Source of the DNA: an uncultured Acetatifactor sp.
Lineage (GTDB): Bacteria > Bacillota > Clostridia > Lachnospirales > Lachnospiraceae
Reading direction: 5' to 3'
DNA: 42,632 bases
Assembly: GCA_910586435.1 (NCBI GenBank)
Contig: CAJUGT010000018.1
Location: 1 to 42,632 of the forward strand
In this document: positions 18,077 to 26,999 of the stretch, piece after piece
Numbering within the stretch: the stretch's first letter is position 1
How the letters are laid out: each line of letters opens with the position of its first letter
Translations under genes and position numbers: made by a program
Notes under the pieces: generated by a model
Database searches by the model: none
What the model saw: the letters and a program-made list of their open reading frames with translations, nothing else
What the model was told of the DNA's origin: nothing

Positions 18077-19107
18077 AAGACAATTTAAAATCTATTGGTT
18101 TAAATGAAGAATATGATATTTCAGTGACAATATGTACATATCATCCCGTCAAAGAGAAACTCTTCGAGACCATTGATTCCATTTTGAAGCAGGAAGACGT
18201 CCACTTACAAGTAATCATTGCCGATGACGGTTCGGAAACAGACTATTTTGATGACGCAAAACGGCATATGGAACATCAGGGATTTTATAGTTACAAGTTT
18301 GTTAAAAACAAAACCAACAAAGGTACTGTATATAATTTTCTAAACGCAGTATCCGCTTGTGACAGTAACTATATTAAGGCCATCAGTCCCGGCGATATGC
18401 TCCTTTCCGCAAAAACCATGAGAAGATGGCTGGATGCTGTCATAGAAGCAGGATATGAATGGTCTTTTGGCGATGCTGTCTACTATGAGCGGACTCCTGA
18501 TGGCAGAATGAATTTTTTAGAAAAAACTGCGCATCCAAGGGATGTTTCTGTGTATATAAAGAAAGACTTCCATCATTGCAGAATCAATTACCTCATAAAC
18601 AAAGATAATTGCCTCGGCGCTGCAATATTGCTCACAAAACGTGCCGCTCAAAAGTATCTAAATATAATAGCAGGAAAAATTATTTACACAGAGGACAACA
18701 TATTTTACCTTATGATGCTGGATGGCTTAGTGCCGTTATATTATCATGATGCCCCGGTACTTTATTATGAATTTGGCTCCGGTATATCCACAGCGGGAAA
18801 TACAGTATGGAGTGAACGAATAACAAAAGATCGAAATGCTGTCTTTGATATTATATTGCAGCAATGCAGCGATTTGCTGACTAACGGTTTCATAGAAAAT
18901 AAGGATATTTATAATTGGGGGTTCACCGCAATAGGTGATTCTCAAGAAGAGCTGGAATTGGCACGTCGGGTAAAAAGGGCTATTATCATAAACTCAAGAC
19001 AAAATAAAATAATAAAACGCATTGCTAAAATTTTCAATATGGATATGTTTACATTTTACATACAAACAAAGATTAAGCGAAGAAAAACCACCACAATATG
19101 GGATTAA
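18073..19107 (+). CDS. Glycosyltransferase family 2
   Basis: The 344-residue protein begins with a GT-A domain: ISVTICTYHPVKEKLFETID, VIIADDGSETDYF, NKGTVYNFLNAV and AISPGDMLLS, where PGD takes the place of the usual DxD. The C-terminal 100 residues are helical and basic (RRVKRAIIINSR, IQTKIKRRKTT), perhaps for membrane contact. AGGAGAG lies ahead of the ATG, which overlaps the LicD stop by 4 bp. Donor sugar unknown. Confidence 0.82.
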   Translation: MKDNLKSIGLNEEYDISVTICTYHPVKEKLFETIDSILKQEDVHLQVIIADDGSETDYFDDAKRHMEHQGFYSYKFVKNKTNKGTVYNFLNAVSACDSNYIKAISPGDMLLSAKTMRRWLDAVIEAGYEWSFGDAVYYERTPDGRMNFLEKTAHPRDVSVYIKKDFHHCRINYLINKDNCLGAAILLTKRAAQKYLNIIAGKIIYTEDNIFYLMMLDGLVPLYYHDAPVLYYEFGSGISTAGNTVWSERITKDRNAVFDIILQQCSDLLTNGFIENKDIYNWGFTAIGDSQEELELARRVKRAIIINSRQNKIIKRIAKIFNMDMFTFYIQTKIKRRKTTTIWD

Positions 19108-19140
19108 CCCTGCCAAAACAGTATATAAGAGAGGCCAATT

Positions 19141-19581
19141 ATGCAGGTAATGAAATATGTATTCCAACCCCACGGAGACAATCGCGGGCAGCTGGTAGCA
19201 TTGGAAGAACTAAAAGACATTCCCTTCAAAATCAAACGGGTTTATTACATGTATGACACCGCCTGCGGCGTCACAAGGGGATATCACGCTCATAAAGCCC
19301 TGGAGCAAATCTTAATCTGCATCCATGGCAGCTGTAAAATCCGCCTTGACAATGGTGTGGAAACCAAAATCATCCCATTGGAGAAACCTTATGAAGGCTT
19401 ATATGTATCCAATCTAATGTGGCGGGAAATGTTTGACTTTTCTTCCGATGCCGTGCTGATGGTTCTGGCATCGGAACTATATGATGAAGCAGATTATATC
19501 AGGGATTATGACGAGTTTCTTGCATTCGTAAGACAACAAAGTGACATTGCCAAATCTCAACAGACACCGTGCGGTTTATAG
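19141..19581 (+). CDS. fdtA: dTDP-4-oxo-6-deoxyglucose 3,4-ketoisomerase (FdtA-like)
   Basis: The 146-residue cupin matches the FdtA/QdtA family in length and motifs. RGYHAHK at 46-52 puts His49 and His51 at the same positions as the active-site His pair of FdtA. The core reads NRGQLVALEE, VYYMYD, and YVSNLMWREM. The enzyme moves the keto group of dTDP-4-oxo-6-deoxy-D-glucose from C4 to C3. The aminotransferase that would use the product follows directly. FdtA and QdtA differ in C4 stereochemistry, and I cannot separate them firmly, so the symbol is tentative. No rmlA or rmlB is in the window. Confidence 0.88.
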   Translation: MQVMKYVFQPHGDNRGQLVALEELKDIPFKIKRVYYMYDTACGVTRGYHAHKALEQILICIHGSCKIRLDNGVETKIIPLEKPYEGLYVSNLMWREMFDFSSDAVLMVLASELYDEADYIRDYDEFLAFVRQQSDIAKSQQTPCGL

Positions 19582-19648
19582 ACCAGCCATAGAAACACTT
19601 TTAACTTCGCAAGCCCCCTGACAACAAATCTCCAAGGAGTATATAAAA

Positions 19649-20743
19649 ATGGAAATCCCTTTTGTAAGCTTTTTACCTATGGAACATGCATTGGATACCG
19701 AACTTCGCACAGCCTTTGAGCGTGTATATGAACGAAGCTGGTACATTGAAGGAACGGAAGGCAAAAGCTTTGAGAACGCTTTTGCCGGATACTGCGGCAC
19801 AAAATACTGTGTGGGTACGGGCAATGGACTTGACGCGCTGATGCTTTCGTTGAAGGCGCTGGGTATTCAGAAAGGAGATGAAGTCATTCTCCCTTCAAAC
19901 ACCTTTATCGCCACTGCTCTGGCAATTACTTATGTTGGAGCGACACCGGTTTTTGCGGAGCCTGACATCAAAACCTTTAACATAGCCCCGTGCCACATAG
20001 AAGACAAGATTACCCAAAAGACAAAAGCAATTATGCCCGTACACCTTTACGGCCAGCCCTGCGATATGGACCCGATTCTGGAACTTGCCCTCCGGTATAA
20101 CCTCTACATAGTGGAGGACTGTGCCCAAGCCCATGGCGCTGCTTATAAGGGCAGAAAAATCGGCACCTTTGGACATGCGGCAGGATTCAGCTTTTATCCG
20201 GGCAAAAACCTGGGAGCCCTTGGGGACGCAGGCGCCGTGGTCACAGATAATGAAGCTCTCGCTGAAAAAATAAAAGCTTTGGGCAATTATGGTTCCGACT
20301 ATAAATACCACCATATCTACCAGGGACATAATTCCAGATTGGATGAATTGCAGGCAGCCTTCCTTTCCGCAAAGCTTCCTCTGCTGGACAAAATGAATGC
20401 GGAAAGAAGGCGCATTGCCAAATTATACATGGAAGGCATCCATCACCCGGAAATCATACTGCCCTATGTAAATCCCGATACAGAACCTGTTTGGCATCTC
20501 TTTTCTGTACGTTGTCAAAAAAGAGACGCTCTTGAAGCATTTTTAGACACGAAAGGAATAGGTACCAACAAACATTATCCGATTCCCATTCATTTACAAA
20601 AGTGTTACAGAGACCTTGGGTTTGGAAAAGGCAGTTTTCCCATTGCCGAGGAAATCAGCGCAACCCAGCTAAGCCTGCCCATGTACTATGGTATGACCGA
20701 GGAACAGATAGGATATGTCATTGATACTATTAACAAGTTCTAA
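19649..20743 (+). CDS. fdtB: DegT/DnrJ/EryC1-type sugar aminotransferase (FdtB-like)
   Basis: The 364-residue PLP enzyme has GTGNGLDALMLSLKALG (cofactor phosphate loop), EDCAQAHGA (Asp contacting the pyridine N) and FYPGKNLGALGDAGAV with the Schiff-base Lys186. SRLDELQAAFL and the late HYPIPIHLQ also fit this fold. FdtB/QdtB convert the 3-keto product of the ketoisomerase into a dTDP-3-amino-3,6-dideoxyhexose using glutamate. AAGGAG precedes the ATG. Close linkage with the fdtA-like gene makes this assignment good; the exact hexose epimer is not resolved. Confidence 0.9.
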   Translation: MEIPFVSFLPMEHALDTELRTAFERVYERSWYIEGTEGKSFENAFAGYCGTKYCVGTGNGLDALMLSLKALGIQKGDEVILPSNTFIATALAITYVGATPVFAEPDIKTFNIAPCHIEDKITQKTKAIMPVHLYGQPCDMDPILELALRYNLYIVEDCAQAHGAAYKGRKIGTFGHAAGFSFYPGKNLGALGDAGAVVTDNEALAEKIKALGNYGSDYKYHHIYQGHNSRLDELQAAFLSAKLPLLDKMNAERRRIAKLYMEGIHHPEIILPYVNPDTEPVWHLFSVRCQKRDALEAFLDTKGIGTNKHYPIPIHLQKCYRDLGFGKGSFPIAEEISATQLSLPMYYGMTEEQIGYVIDTINKF

Positions 20744-20776
20744 CATTGTGTTTTTATTTCGGAGGTAAAGAAAACA

Positions 20777-21859
20777 GTGCTCCAGAAATCATCAAAGCCC
20801 CAGGCAAGGCAATCCAACATAGAATTGCTTCGCATATTGGCCATAGTAGGTGTTATTATACTGCATTTCAACAACAGGGACATGGGTGGTGGATTTACTT
20901 ATGTGGCTGCCAACTCCGTAAATGAATGGTTACTGCGAATTATGGAATCGCTTTTCGCATGTGCCGTAAATGTCTTTATATTAATCAGCGGCTACTTCAT
21001 GTGCGCAACAAATAAAAGGAACATAATAAAACCTGTCCAGCTCATAGTTCAGGTAATCGCCTTTTCGGCAGGAACATATATGCTTTTCTTAATTATTGGC
21101 AAAGAGACATTCAGCATAAAATCAATGATTGGTTCTCTTGTGCCAAATAATTATTTCGCGGTTTTATATGTAACATTATATTTAATATCTCCCTATATTA
21201 ACGTACTTATGCTAAAACTGTCTGAAACTAAAAGGACACAATTCCTGCTCTTATTGTTTTTGTTATTTTCTGTCTGGCCATCTTTTGTGGATGTCTTTAC
21301 AGTGTTGGTACATTCTAACCGCAATTGGAACGGCTTAAGTACCATAGGCGCATGGGGGAGTCAATGGGGATATACCATAGTTAATTTCTGTCTTTTATAC
21401 ATAATAGGCGCATACATTGGCCTGCGTCAAAACAAAGGCAGACACTATAAAACAATATACCTTTTCCTGGTTCTATGTACCTTGATAACATTGCTCACAG
21501 TCTGGAGTAAAGTTGATGAGAACACGGCATGGGAATATTGCAGCCCCCTTGTTATTGCGGAATCAATTATTTTATTTTTGATTTTTCTTCGGATTCCCAT
21601 GGGCAATAACAAAGTAATTAACAGACTTGCCAGGGCAGCTTTTTCTGTATTTCTGCTGCATTCATCCTTGGTTCCATATGCAGGAATTGAAAAACTTACG
21701 CAAGAAAACGCTTTGCTTCTTTGGGGGGGGTACTGCCTTGCTGCTGCCATGATTTACCTTCTCTGTTGGCCAGTTTATGAAATATACAATAAACTTACCT
21801 CCTGGATTTGGCAAAGGCTTTCAAGAAAAATACCTTTCTCCATAGATTTAGAGAACTAA
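20777..21859 (+). CDS. Membrane acyltransferase family 3 (O-acetyltransferase), with G8 tract
   Basis: The 360-residue integral membrane protein opens with SNIELLRILAIVGVIILHFN, the conserved Arg and His of acyltransferase family 3. About ten membrane segments follow, including LISGYFM. Family members O-acetylate sugars of exported polysaccharides. The start is GTG with GGAGG at 20761-20765. Near the end (codons 316-318, WGG) lies a run of eight G at 21723-21730; change of one base would frameshift the last two membrane segments and tail. This makes it a possible on/off switch for polymer acetylation. Confidence 0.85.
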   Translation: MLQKSSKPQARQSNIELLRILAIVGVIILHFNNRDMGGGFTYVAANSVNEWLLRIMESLFACAVNVFILISGYFMCATNKRNIIKPVQLIVQVIAFSAGTYMLFLIIGKETFSIKSMIGSLVPNNYFAVLYVTLYLISPYINVLMLKLSETKRTQFLLLLFLLFSVWPSFVDVFTVLVHSNRNWNGLSTIGAWGSQWGYTIVNFCLLYIIGAYIGLRQNKGRHYKTIYLFLVLCTLITLLTVWSKVDENTAWEYCSPLVIAESIILFLIFLRIPMGNNKVINRLARAAFSVFLLHSSLVPYAGIEKLTQENALLLWGGYCLAAAMIYLLCWPVYEIYNKLTSWIWQRLSRKIPFSIDLEN

Positions 21860-21918
21860 AACCACACACTGTACTGTTACACGCATAGCCCCATTAACAA
21901 CCGCATGGGAGGTTTGGT

Positions 21919-22902
21919 ATGAGCAAAAATTATCAATTGACAATCATTATGTCCAACTATAATCAGGCTGTTTATATCGAAAAGGCAATTCAATCCGTTC
22001 TCGCCCAAAAAGTAAATTTTGATTACAAACTACTGATTACTGATGACTGTTCCACAGAAGATAACAGTGTTGATATCATAAAAAAATATGTAGAAAACTA
22101 TGAGAATATTGAGGCTATTTTCGCTGATAACAATGGTGGTTATCTGACCAACATCTTAAGAGCAAAAGAAAACACCAAAACCGAATATTTCTGTCTTCTT
22201 GACGCTGACGATTACTGGACAGATACAGAATGGCTGCAAAGGGCATTTGATTTTCTGGAATCACATGGGGACTATGCCATTTATGAAGCAAATGTACTCA
22301 CACTCCAAGACAAAACAACAAAACCTTTTCTACCCCCAAAAATAGTATCCGGTACATACACCATAGAAGATTTTGTTGACAACAAACTCTTCCCTATTAC
22401 ACAGACAACAGGTATGTTTTTCAGGAATACTATATTTAAAAACGGTATCCCTGAAATCATGAAAACCGCGATTGGCACGCTTTCTGAGCGTTCCTTTGAA
22501 GGAGATGTCAATCGATTTATCATGCATCTGAAAACGGGTAAGGTCTTTTATGACAAAAGGCCTGTAGGTATATACCGCATTACGTCTAACGGTATATGGG
22601 TCAGGCTTAAAAATTCCGAAAAAAACCTTCTAAACGCAAGAGCGTACATGGACTATTATAGATATTACCAGGAATATACAGAGTTCTTTTCCAATAGATC
22701 CTGGTTCTTCTTTCAAAAATATTTGGACGCAAAACAAAAAGAAACCATGCAATTTACCCACAATGAGGAGTTTATCAGTACAAATGAACTATCCAATGCC
22801 AATGCTGTATACCAATTCTGTCATGAAAATGCTGGAACATTGCGCAAAAACAACGAAATCTACAACAAACTAAAGAAAATCTACCACATTATCAGATCAT
22901 GA
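21919..22902 (+). CDS. Glycosyltransferase family 2
   Basis: The 327-residue protein is a GT-A enzyme: LTIIMSNYNQAVYIEKAIQS, LLITDDCSTEDNS, and CLLDADDYWTD with the DxD motif DAD. The NGGYLTNILRAK segment precedes DxD as usual. The C-terminal part FFQKYLDAKQ and following is helical. AGGAGG-like GGGAGG is upstream of ATG. Sugar specificity unknown. It is the fifth glycosyltransferase of the locus; with the priming enzyme they would build a repeat of about six sugars if all act. Confidence 0.85.
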   Translation: MSKNYQLTIIMSNYNQAVYIEKAIQSVLAQKVNFDYKLLITDDCSTEDNSVDIIKKYVENYENIEAIFADNNGGYLTNILRAKENTKTEYFCLLDADDYWTDTEWLQRAFDFLESHGDYAIYEANVLTLQDKTTKPFLPPKIVSGTYTIEDFVDNKLFPITQTTGMFFRNTIFKNGIPEIMKTAIGTLSERSFEGDVNRFIMHLKTGKVFYDKRPVGIYRITSNGIWVRLKNSEKNLLNARAYMDYYRYYQEYTEFFSNRSWFFFQKYLDAKQKETMQFTHNEEFISTNELSNANAVYQFCHENAGTLRKNNEIYNKLKKIYHIIRS

Positions 22903-22962
22903 CCGAGATAGAGCATTCATTAAGAAACATATAATGCCCCACATAAAGAATCGAAAGGAGCA

Positions 22963-24441
22963 ATGGGACAAAAAGTCATGAAATTAAAGAATATGAAACT
23001 CAATATGCTTATTTACGCATTAAAAGGGGTTTTGACCGTGCTTTTCCCCCTGCTCACTTTTCCATATATATCCAGAGTATTACAGGTTGAAAATGTTGGC
23101 AAGTACAATTTCGCCAATTCCGTCATCAGTTATTTTGCGTTGCTGGCAAGTCTTGGGATTTCCACATACGCAACAAGGGAAGGGGCTAAGCTGAGAAATG
23201 ACAAAACAGCACTGGAAATTTTCGCAAGTGAAATTTATACAATCAACTTTTTATCCACAATTGTTTCATATGTGATATTGCTCATGTGTATCTTCTGGAC
23301 TGACACACTATTTGCGTATAGGGAACTGCTCTTCATTTTATCTGTTACATTGTTTTTTCGGATGTTAGGCAAAGAGTGGATTTATCTTATTTTTGAGGAT
23401 TATTCCTATTTGACAGTACGATACGTGCTGTTTCAGATCTTATCCATAATATTGTTGTTTGCTTTCGTTCATACAACAGAAGATTATATCATATACGCCA
23501 TCCTGGTTGTGATATCAGGAAGCGGAGCAAACATAGTGAACTATTTTCACTCCAAAAAGTATTGCCGGGTCCGGCTGATGATTTCATCAGGCTTAAGGAG
23601 ACATATCAAACCCATATTTACTTTGTTTGCCGCCTCCATAGCAGTATCTGTTTTTACCAATTCCGATACTACTTTACTGGGAATTTTGGGTTCTGATTAT
23701 GATGTTGGCCTCTACAGTGTTTCTGTAAAAATATATAACATTATGGTATCTGTAATGGGCGCCGCTGTCACCGTTACCATTCCGCGTATGGCAGCTCTGT
23801 CAGATGGTATGGAGAAATCAGAAAGCAGGCTGAGGAAAACCGCAAATGAAACCCTTGGCGTCTTAATGAGCACATTGCTTCCAGCTGTCACTGGAATACT
23901 GATTCTGGCCGATGAAATCATTATTATTGTGGCCGGAAGTTCCTACAAACAAGCCGCAATGTCCCTGCGCATTTTAAGTATTGCGCTGATTTTCTGTGTC
24001 ATTGGCTATTTTTGGGGAAATGCTGTTCTCATCGTTTTTCAGAGAGAAAGCACAGTATTAAAAGTTACCATATTATGCGCAATTATAAATATTGCGCTCA
24101 ACATATTTATGATACCTCTATGGAAACAAAACGCCGCTGCGTTTACCACACTTGTCTCCCAGTTCATAAGTGCCCTACTATTGGCCCATTTAGGCAGCAA
24201 TTATATTCATACTTCCGGTATGCAGGCAATTGCAGTCAAGTCAGGAATTGGGTGCATTGGTATTTGTATGGTAAAATTCCTTATTTCGCCAATGGACTTG
24301 CCATTCATTCCCAAAGTTTGTCTCATTATCATGGGAGCGATAATCACATTTATTGGAATTCAAATTATTGTGCGAAACGAAGTAATTATTTCTGTTTTAC
24401 AGGCTGTCAGAGCTAAAATCAGCCCCCACAAAAAAAGCTGA
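22963..24441 (+). CDS. Wzx-type oligosaccharide flippase
   Basis: The 492-residue MVF/PST-family protein has about fourteen membrane segments. The start includes GVLTVLFPLLTFPYISRVLQ, then VGKYNFANSVISYFALLASLGIS, typical of Wzx flippases. It should move the undecaprenyl-linked repeat across the membrane for polymerisation. AAAGGAG lies just ahead of the ATG at 22963; an internal ATG at 22978 is possible. Downstream of it the spacing between genes rises to over 150 bp, and the remaining genes are modifying enzymes. Confidence 0.92.
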   Translation: MGQKVMKLKNMKLNMLIYALKGVLTVLFPLLTFPYISRVLQVENVGKYNFANSVISYFALLASLGISTYATREGAKLRNDKTALEIFASEIYTINFLSTIVSYVILLMCIFWTDTLFAYRELLFILSVTLFFRMLGKEWIYLIFEDYSYLTVRYVLFQILSIILLFAFVHTTEDYIIYAILVVISGSGANIVNYFHSKKYCRVRLMISSGLRRHIKPIFTLFAASIAVSVFTNSDTTLLGILGSDYDVGLYSVSVKIYNIMVSVMGAAVTVTIPRMAALSDGMEKSESRLRKTANETLGVLMSTLLPAVTGILILADEIIIIVAGSSYKQAAMSLRILSIALIFCVIGYFWGNAVLIVFQRESTVLKVTILCAIINIALNIFMIPLWKQNAAAFTTLVSQFISALLLAHLGSNYIHTSGMQAIAVKSGIGCIGICMVKFLISPMDLPFIPKVCLIIMGAIITFIGIQIIVRNEVIISVLQAVRAKISPHKKS

Positions 24442-24598
24442 ATCTGTAAGGCTCACAGATTTATGAAAAAAGAGTAGCAACTGTATCAGAAATTAAGGGA
24501 AACATGGAAAAAGTCATACCACCAATCATTTCCATGTAAATTAGAATTATACACAAAATAAAACATTAGAAAACAACATAACAATATAAAGGAAAACT
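24442..24598. other. Intergenic gap with two small hairpins
   Basis: AATCTGT at 24441-24447 pairs with ACAGATT at 24455-24461, and ACATGGAAA at 24502-24510 pairs with TTTCCATGT at 24529-24537. Neither is followed by a clear T-run. They may lower transcription into the modification genes or mark mRNA processing; no gene is seen. Confidence 0.35.
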
Positions 24599-25111
24599 AT
24601 GATGGTACATTATCTACTAAGACCTCTGGCATTAAAAGACGCTCCTCTCATGCTGGAATGGATGCATAGCCAGGACATTGTAAAGCATCTCCAGGCCGAT
24701 TTTAGAGAGAAGACGCTGGCAGATTGTGAAGCATTTATTCTATCCTCTCATACTGACAAAAATAATTTACATCTGGCCATAGTAACAGAAACAGATGAAT
24801 ATATGGGCACAATTAGTCTGAAAAACATGGTGGCCAATACTGCCGAATTTGCCATCTGCATGCGCCAGTCAGCCATGGGCACTGGTTTGGCTTCCGCTGC
24901 CATGGACCGAATATTGACAAAGGGATTTGATGAAGTAGGGCTGGAATCCATATATTGGTATGTTTCCACAGAGAATAAAAGGGCAATTCGTTTTTATGAT
25001 AAAAATGGTTACAAAAGAACGAATTTTCGTCAAATTATTATCGGGGGGGGGAAGCCTGCAAGCAGCCAATATGTCTGGTATCAGGAGACAAAATACAGAC
25101 CTCTGGAATGA
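24599..25111 (+). CDS. GNAT-family N-acetyltransferase, with G9 tract
   Basis: The 170-residue protein is a RimJ/RimL-like GNAT: LRPLALKDAPLMLEWMHSQ at the start, the acetyl-CoA loop QSAMGTGLASAAMDRI, and NKRAIRFYDKNGYKR, typical of the last helix/strand. In polysaccharide loci such enzymes acetylate amino sugars. A run of nine G at 25043-25051 encodes Gly149-151. The reading frame after it (QYVWYQE) still looks like a natural GNAT ending, so the sequenced state appears ON. A one-base slip would replace the last 19 residues with an unrelated extension. Confidence 0.85.
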   Translation: MMVHYLLRPLALKDAPLMLEWMHSQDIVKHLQADFREKTLADCEAFILSSHTDKNNLHLAIVTETDEYMGTISLKNMVANTAEFAICMRQSAMGTGLASAAMDRILTKGFDEVGLESIYWYVSTENKRAIRFYDKNGYKRTNFRQIIIGGGKPASSQYVWYQETKYRPLE

Positions 25112-25317
25112 CGCTGCGTTCATTACAAAATATCATAAATATTGTTTTGGTCCATTGCTTTCTTTTCCTTCTGTTCAAATGTTGCTCTCAAGTCACCTTA
25201 CAAAAGTGGAAAGATACTTGACCACTTCCATGTCTGGACCACTTTCTACTCCTTTGACATGAAAGAAGTCAATTGAATTCTCAGTTTCAATATATCAAAG
25301 ATGCGGAGGGAACTATT
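25112..25317. other. Intergenic gap, no gene seen
   Basis: About 200 bp in which only short shadow ORFs occur. One frame (to 25262) is what the GNAT gene would read into after a +1 slip in its G9 tract. No promoter or terminator could be supported. Confidence 0.3.
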
Positions 25318-26193
25318 ATGAATCAAAGCAATATAACCAAAGGAAATAACTGTGTCATTGGCAACAATGTTATCTTAGGCAGTAACATAACACTCGGTCA
25401 TAACTGTGTCATTGAGGATAATGTTGTCTTAGGCAGCAACGTTTTTATTGACAGCAATACCATAATCCGACACGATGTTACACTGTCCGATGGCGCATTT
25501 GTTGGCGCTGGATGCATTATTGGGGAATATCTTATGGATTTCTGTGTTGACCAGGCGTACCATAGACATCCCTTAATCATTGGCAAAAACTGCCTTATCC
25601 GCAGCGGAACCACCATATATGGAGGTTCCATTATAGGAGAGGACTTTCAGACAGGACATAAAGTCACCATACGAGAAGGTTCTCGCATCGGTAATCACGT
25701 CAGCATAGGAACCTTATCGGACATTCAGGGTAACTGCGCAATAGGAAATTACACTCGACTTCACAGCAATGTACATATCGGCCAACTGTCTCAAATAGAC
25801 GATTATGTATGGGTTTATCCTTATGTAATCCTGACAAATGATCCGACCCCACCTTCGGAACATTTCCTGGGAGTACATATTCACTCTTTTGCCATTATTG
25901 CCACGGCAGCCGTAATTATGCCAGGAATCGAAATCGGCCAGGACTCTCTGGTTGCCGCAGGTGCCATTGTCACAAAACCTGTAGATAAATATGCGGTTGT
26001 TGCGGGCAATCCCGCAAAAATAATCTCTGATGTGCGCAATGTGAAAAATAAGATTACCGGCAAACCCGCTTACCCATGGAGAGACCATTTTAAGCGGGCT
26101 ATGCCTTGGGAAGAAAGTGATTTTGCCACATGGTTTAATTTATTGGATTTACATGATAAAGAACAGTATAACCTTGTCTCAATAGATAGTTAA
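25318..26193 (+). CDS. Hexapeptide-repeat N-/O-acetyltransferase (possible partner of fdtA/fdtB)
   Basis: The 291-residue protein is a long left-handed beta-helix from residue 1: CVIGNNVILGSNITLGHNC and IRHDVTLSDGAFVGAG, through IGNHVSIGTLSDIQGN. Then HSFAIIATAAVIMPGIEIG and VAGNPAKIISD close the helix, with a helical C-terminal tail. A TTG further upstream at 25273 is in frame, but GGAGGG ahead of the ATG at 25318 favours this start. 3-N-acetyltransferases of the FdtC/QdtC type also have this fold, so it may acetylate the 3-amino-3,6-dideoxyhexose made by the fdtA/fdtB-like genes; this is inferred from context. Confidence 0.82.
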   Translation: MNQSNITKGNNCVIGNNVILGSNITLGHNCVIEDNVVLGSNVFIDSNTIIRHDVTLSDGAFVGAGCIIGEYLMDFCVDQAYHRHPLIIGKNCLIRSGTTIYGGSIIGEDFQTGHKVTIREGSRIGNHVSIGTLSDIQGNCAIGNYTRLHSNVHIGQLSQIDDYVWVYPYVILTNDPTPPSEHFLGVHIHSFAIIATAAVIMPGIEIGQDSLVAAGAIVTKPVDKYAVVAGNPAKIISDVRNVKNKITGKPAYPWRDHFKRAMPWEESDFATWFNLLDLHDKEQYNLVSIDS

Positions 26194-26261
26194 TATATAC
26201 TTTTCACAATAAGTATACTTTGTCAAAAATCATTAAAAAATAGCAAGAAAAAGGAGAACAA

Positions 26262-26999
26262 ATGCAGGCAATTATTTTAGCGGCAGGAAAAGGGGAACGT
26301 TTGCGTCCCCTGACGGACACAATCCCAAAATGTATGGTAAAAGTAAAAGACAAACCTCTTATTTTTCATATATTGGATCATTTAGCATCCACTGGGAAAA
26401 TTCATGAAGTAATTATTGTATGTGGCTATATGGCCAATGTCATTGAGGAAAATGTTGGCAATTCCTATAAAGGTATGTCAATCAATTACATAGAAAACAA
26501 AAAATACGAAACCACCAACAATGTTTACTCGCTGTATATGGTTGGACACAGGATAAAAGAGGACTGTCTGCTTTTGGAATGTGACTTATTCTATCAGCAG
26601 GATGTCATAGACACAATCATTGACAGTAATGCGGACTGCAACATATTAGTAAGCCCATACGACAAAGAATATATGGACGGCACTGTCATCCTTGCGGAAA
26701 ACAATATTGCGAGAGAACTGGTAGTCAAAGCGCATCAGGATAAAAATATGGATTACCGCCATGCATTTAAGACTGTGAATATATATAAATTCAAAGAATC
26801 CTTTTTTAATGGCAAACTGATGCCGGCATTGGAGACATATGTGGACACTGGCAATCGGCAAAGTTATTATGAATTAGTGCTGGGTTCGCTGATTTATTAT
26901 AGAAACGATAATATCCGCACAGTTTTGATTAACGCAAATCGTTGGTATGAAATTGATGATTTAGCAGACTACGAAAGGGCCAATCAATCCGTATTATAA
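26262..26999 (+). CDS. LicC-like sugar/choline-phosphate nucleotidyltransferase
   Basis: The 245-residue protein opens with AIILAAGKGERLRPLTD and PKCMVKVKDKPLI, the NTP-binding and catalytic Lys motifs of nucleotidyltransferases. The middle YETTNNVYSLYMVG and LLLECDLFY are typical of LicC-like CTP:phosphocholine cytidylyltransferases rather than RmlA. WYEIDD near the end also fits. It would supply the activated donor for the LicD-like transferase at 17210. After the TAA the same frame stays open for 56 codons, suggesting it may once have been longer or fused. Confidence 0.85.
   Translation: MQAIILAAGKGERLRPLTDTIPKCMVKVKDKPLIFHILDHLASTGKIHEVIIVCGYMANVIEENVGNSYKGMSINYIENKKYETTNNVYSLYMVGHRIKEDCLLLECDLFYQQDVIDTIIDSNADCNILVSPYDKEYMDGTVILAENNIARELVVKAHQDKNMDYRHAFKTVNIYKFKESFFNGKLMPALETYVDTGNRQSYYELVLGSLIYYRNDNIRTVLINANRWYEIDDLADYERANQSVL

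Noticed and set aside
24960..25262. 100-codon ORF overlapping the GNAT gene
   Set aside because: It is the alternative frame across the G9 tract; the GNAT frame keeps a family-like ending.
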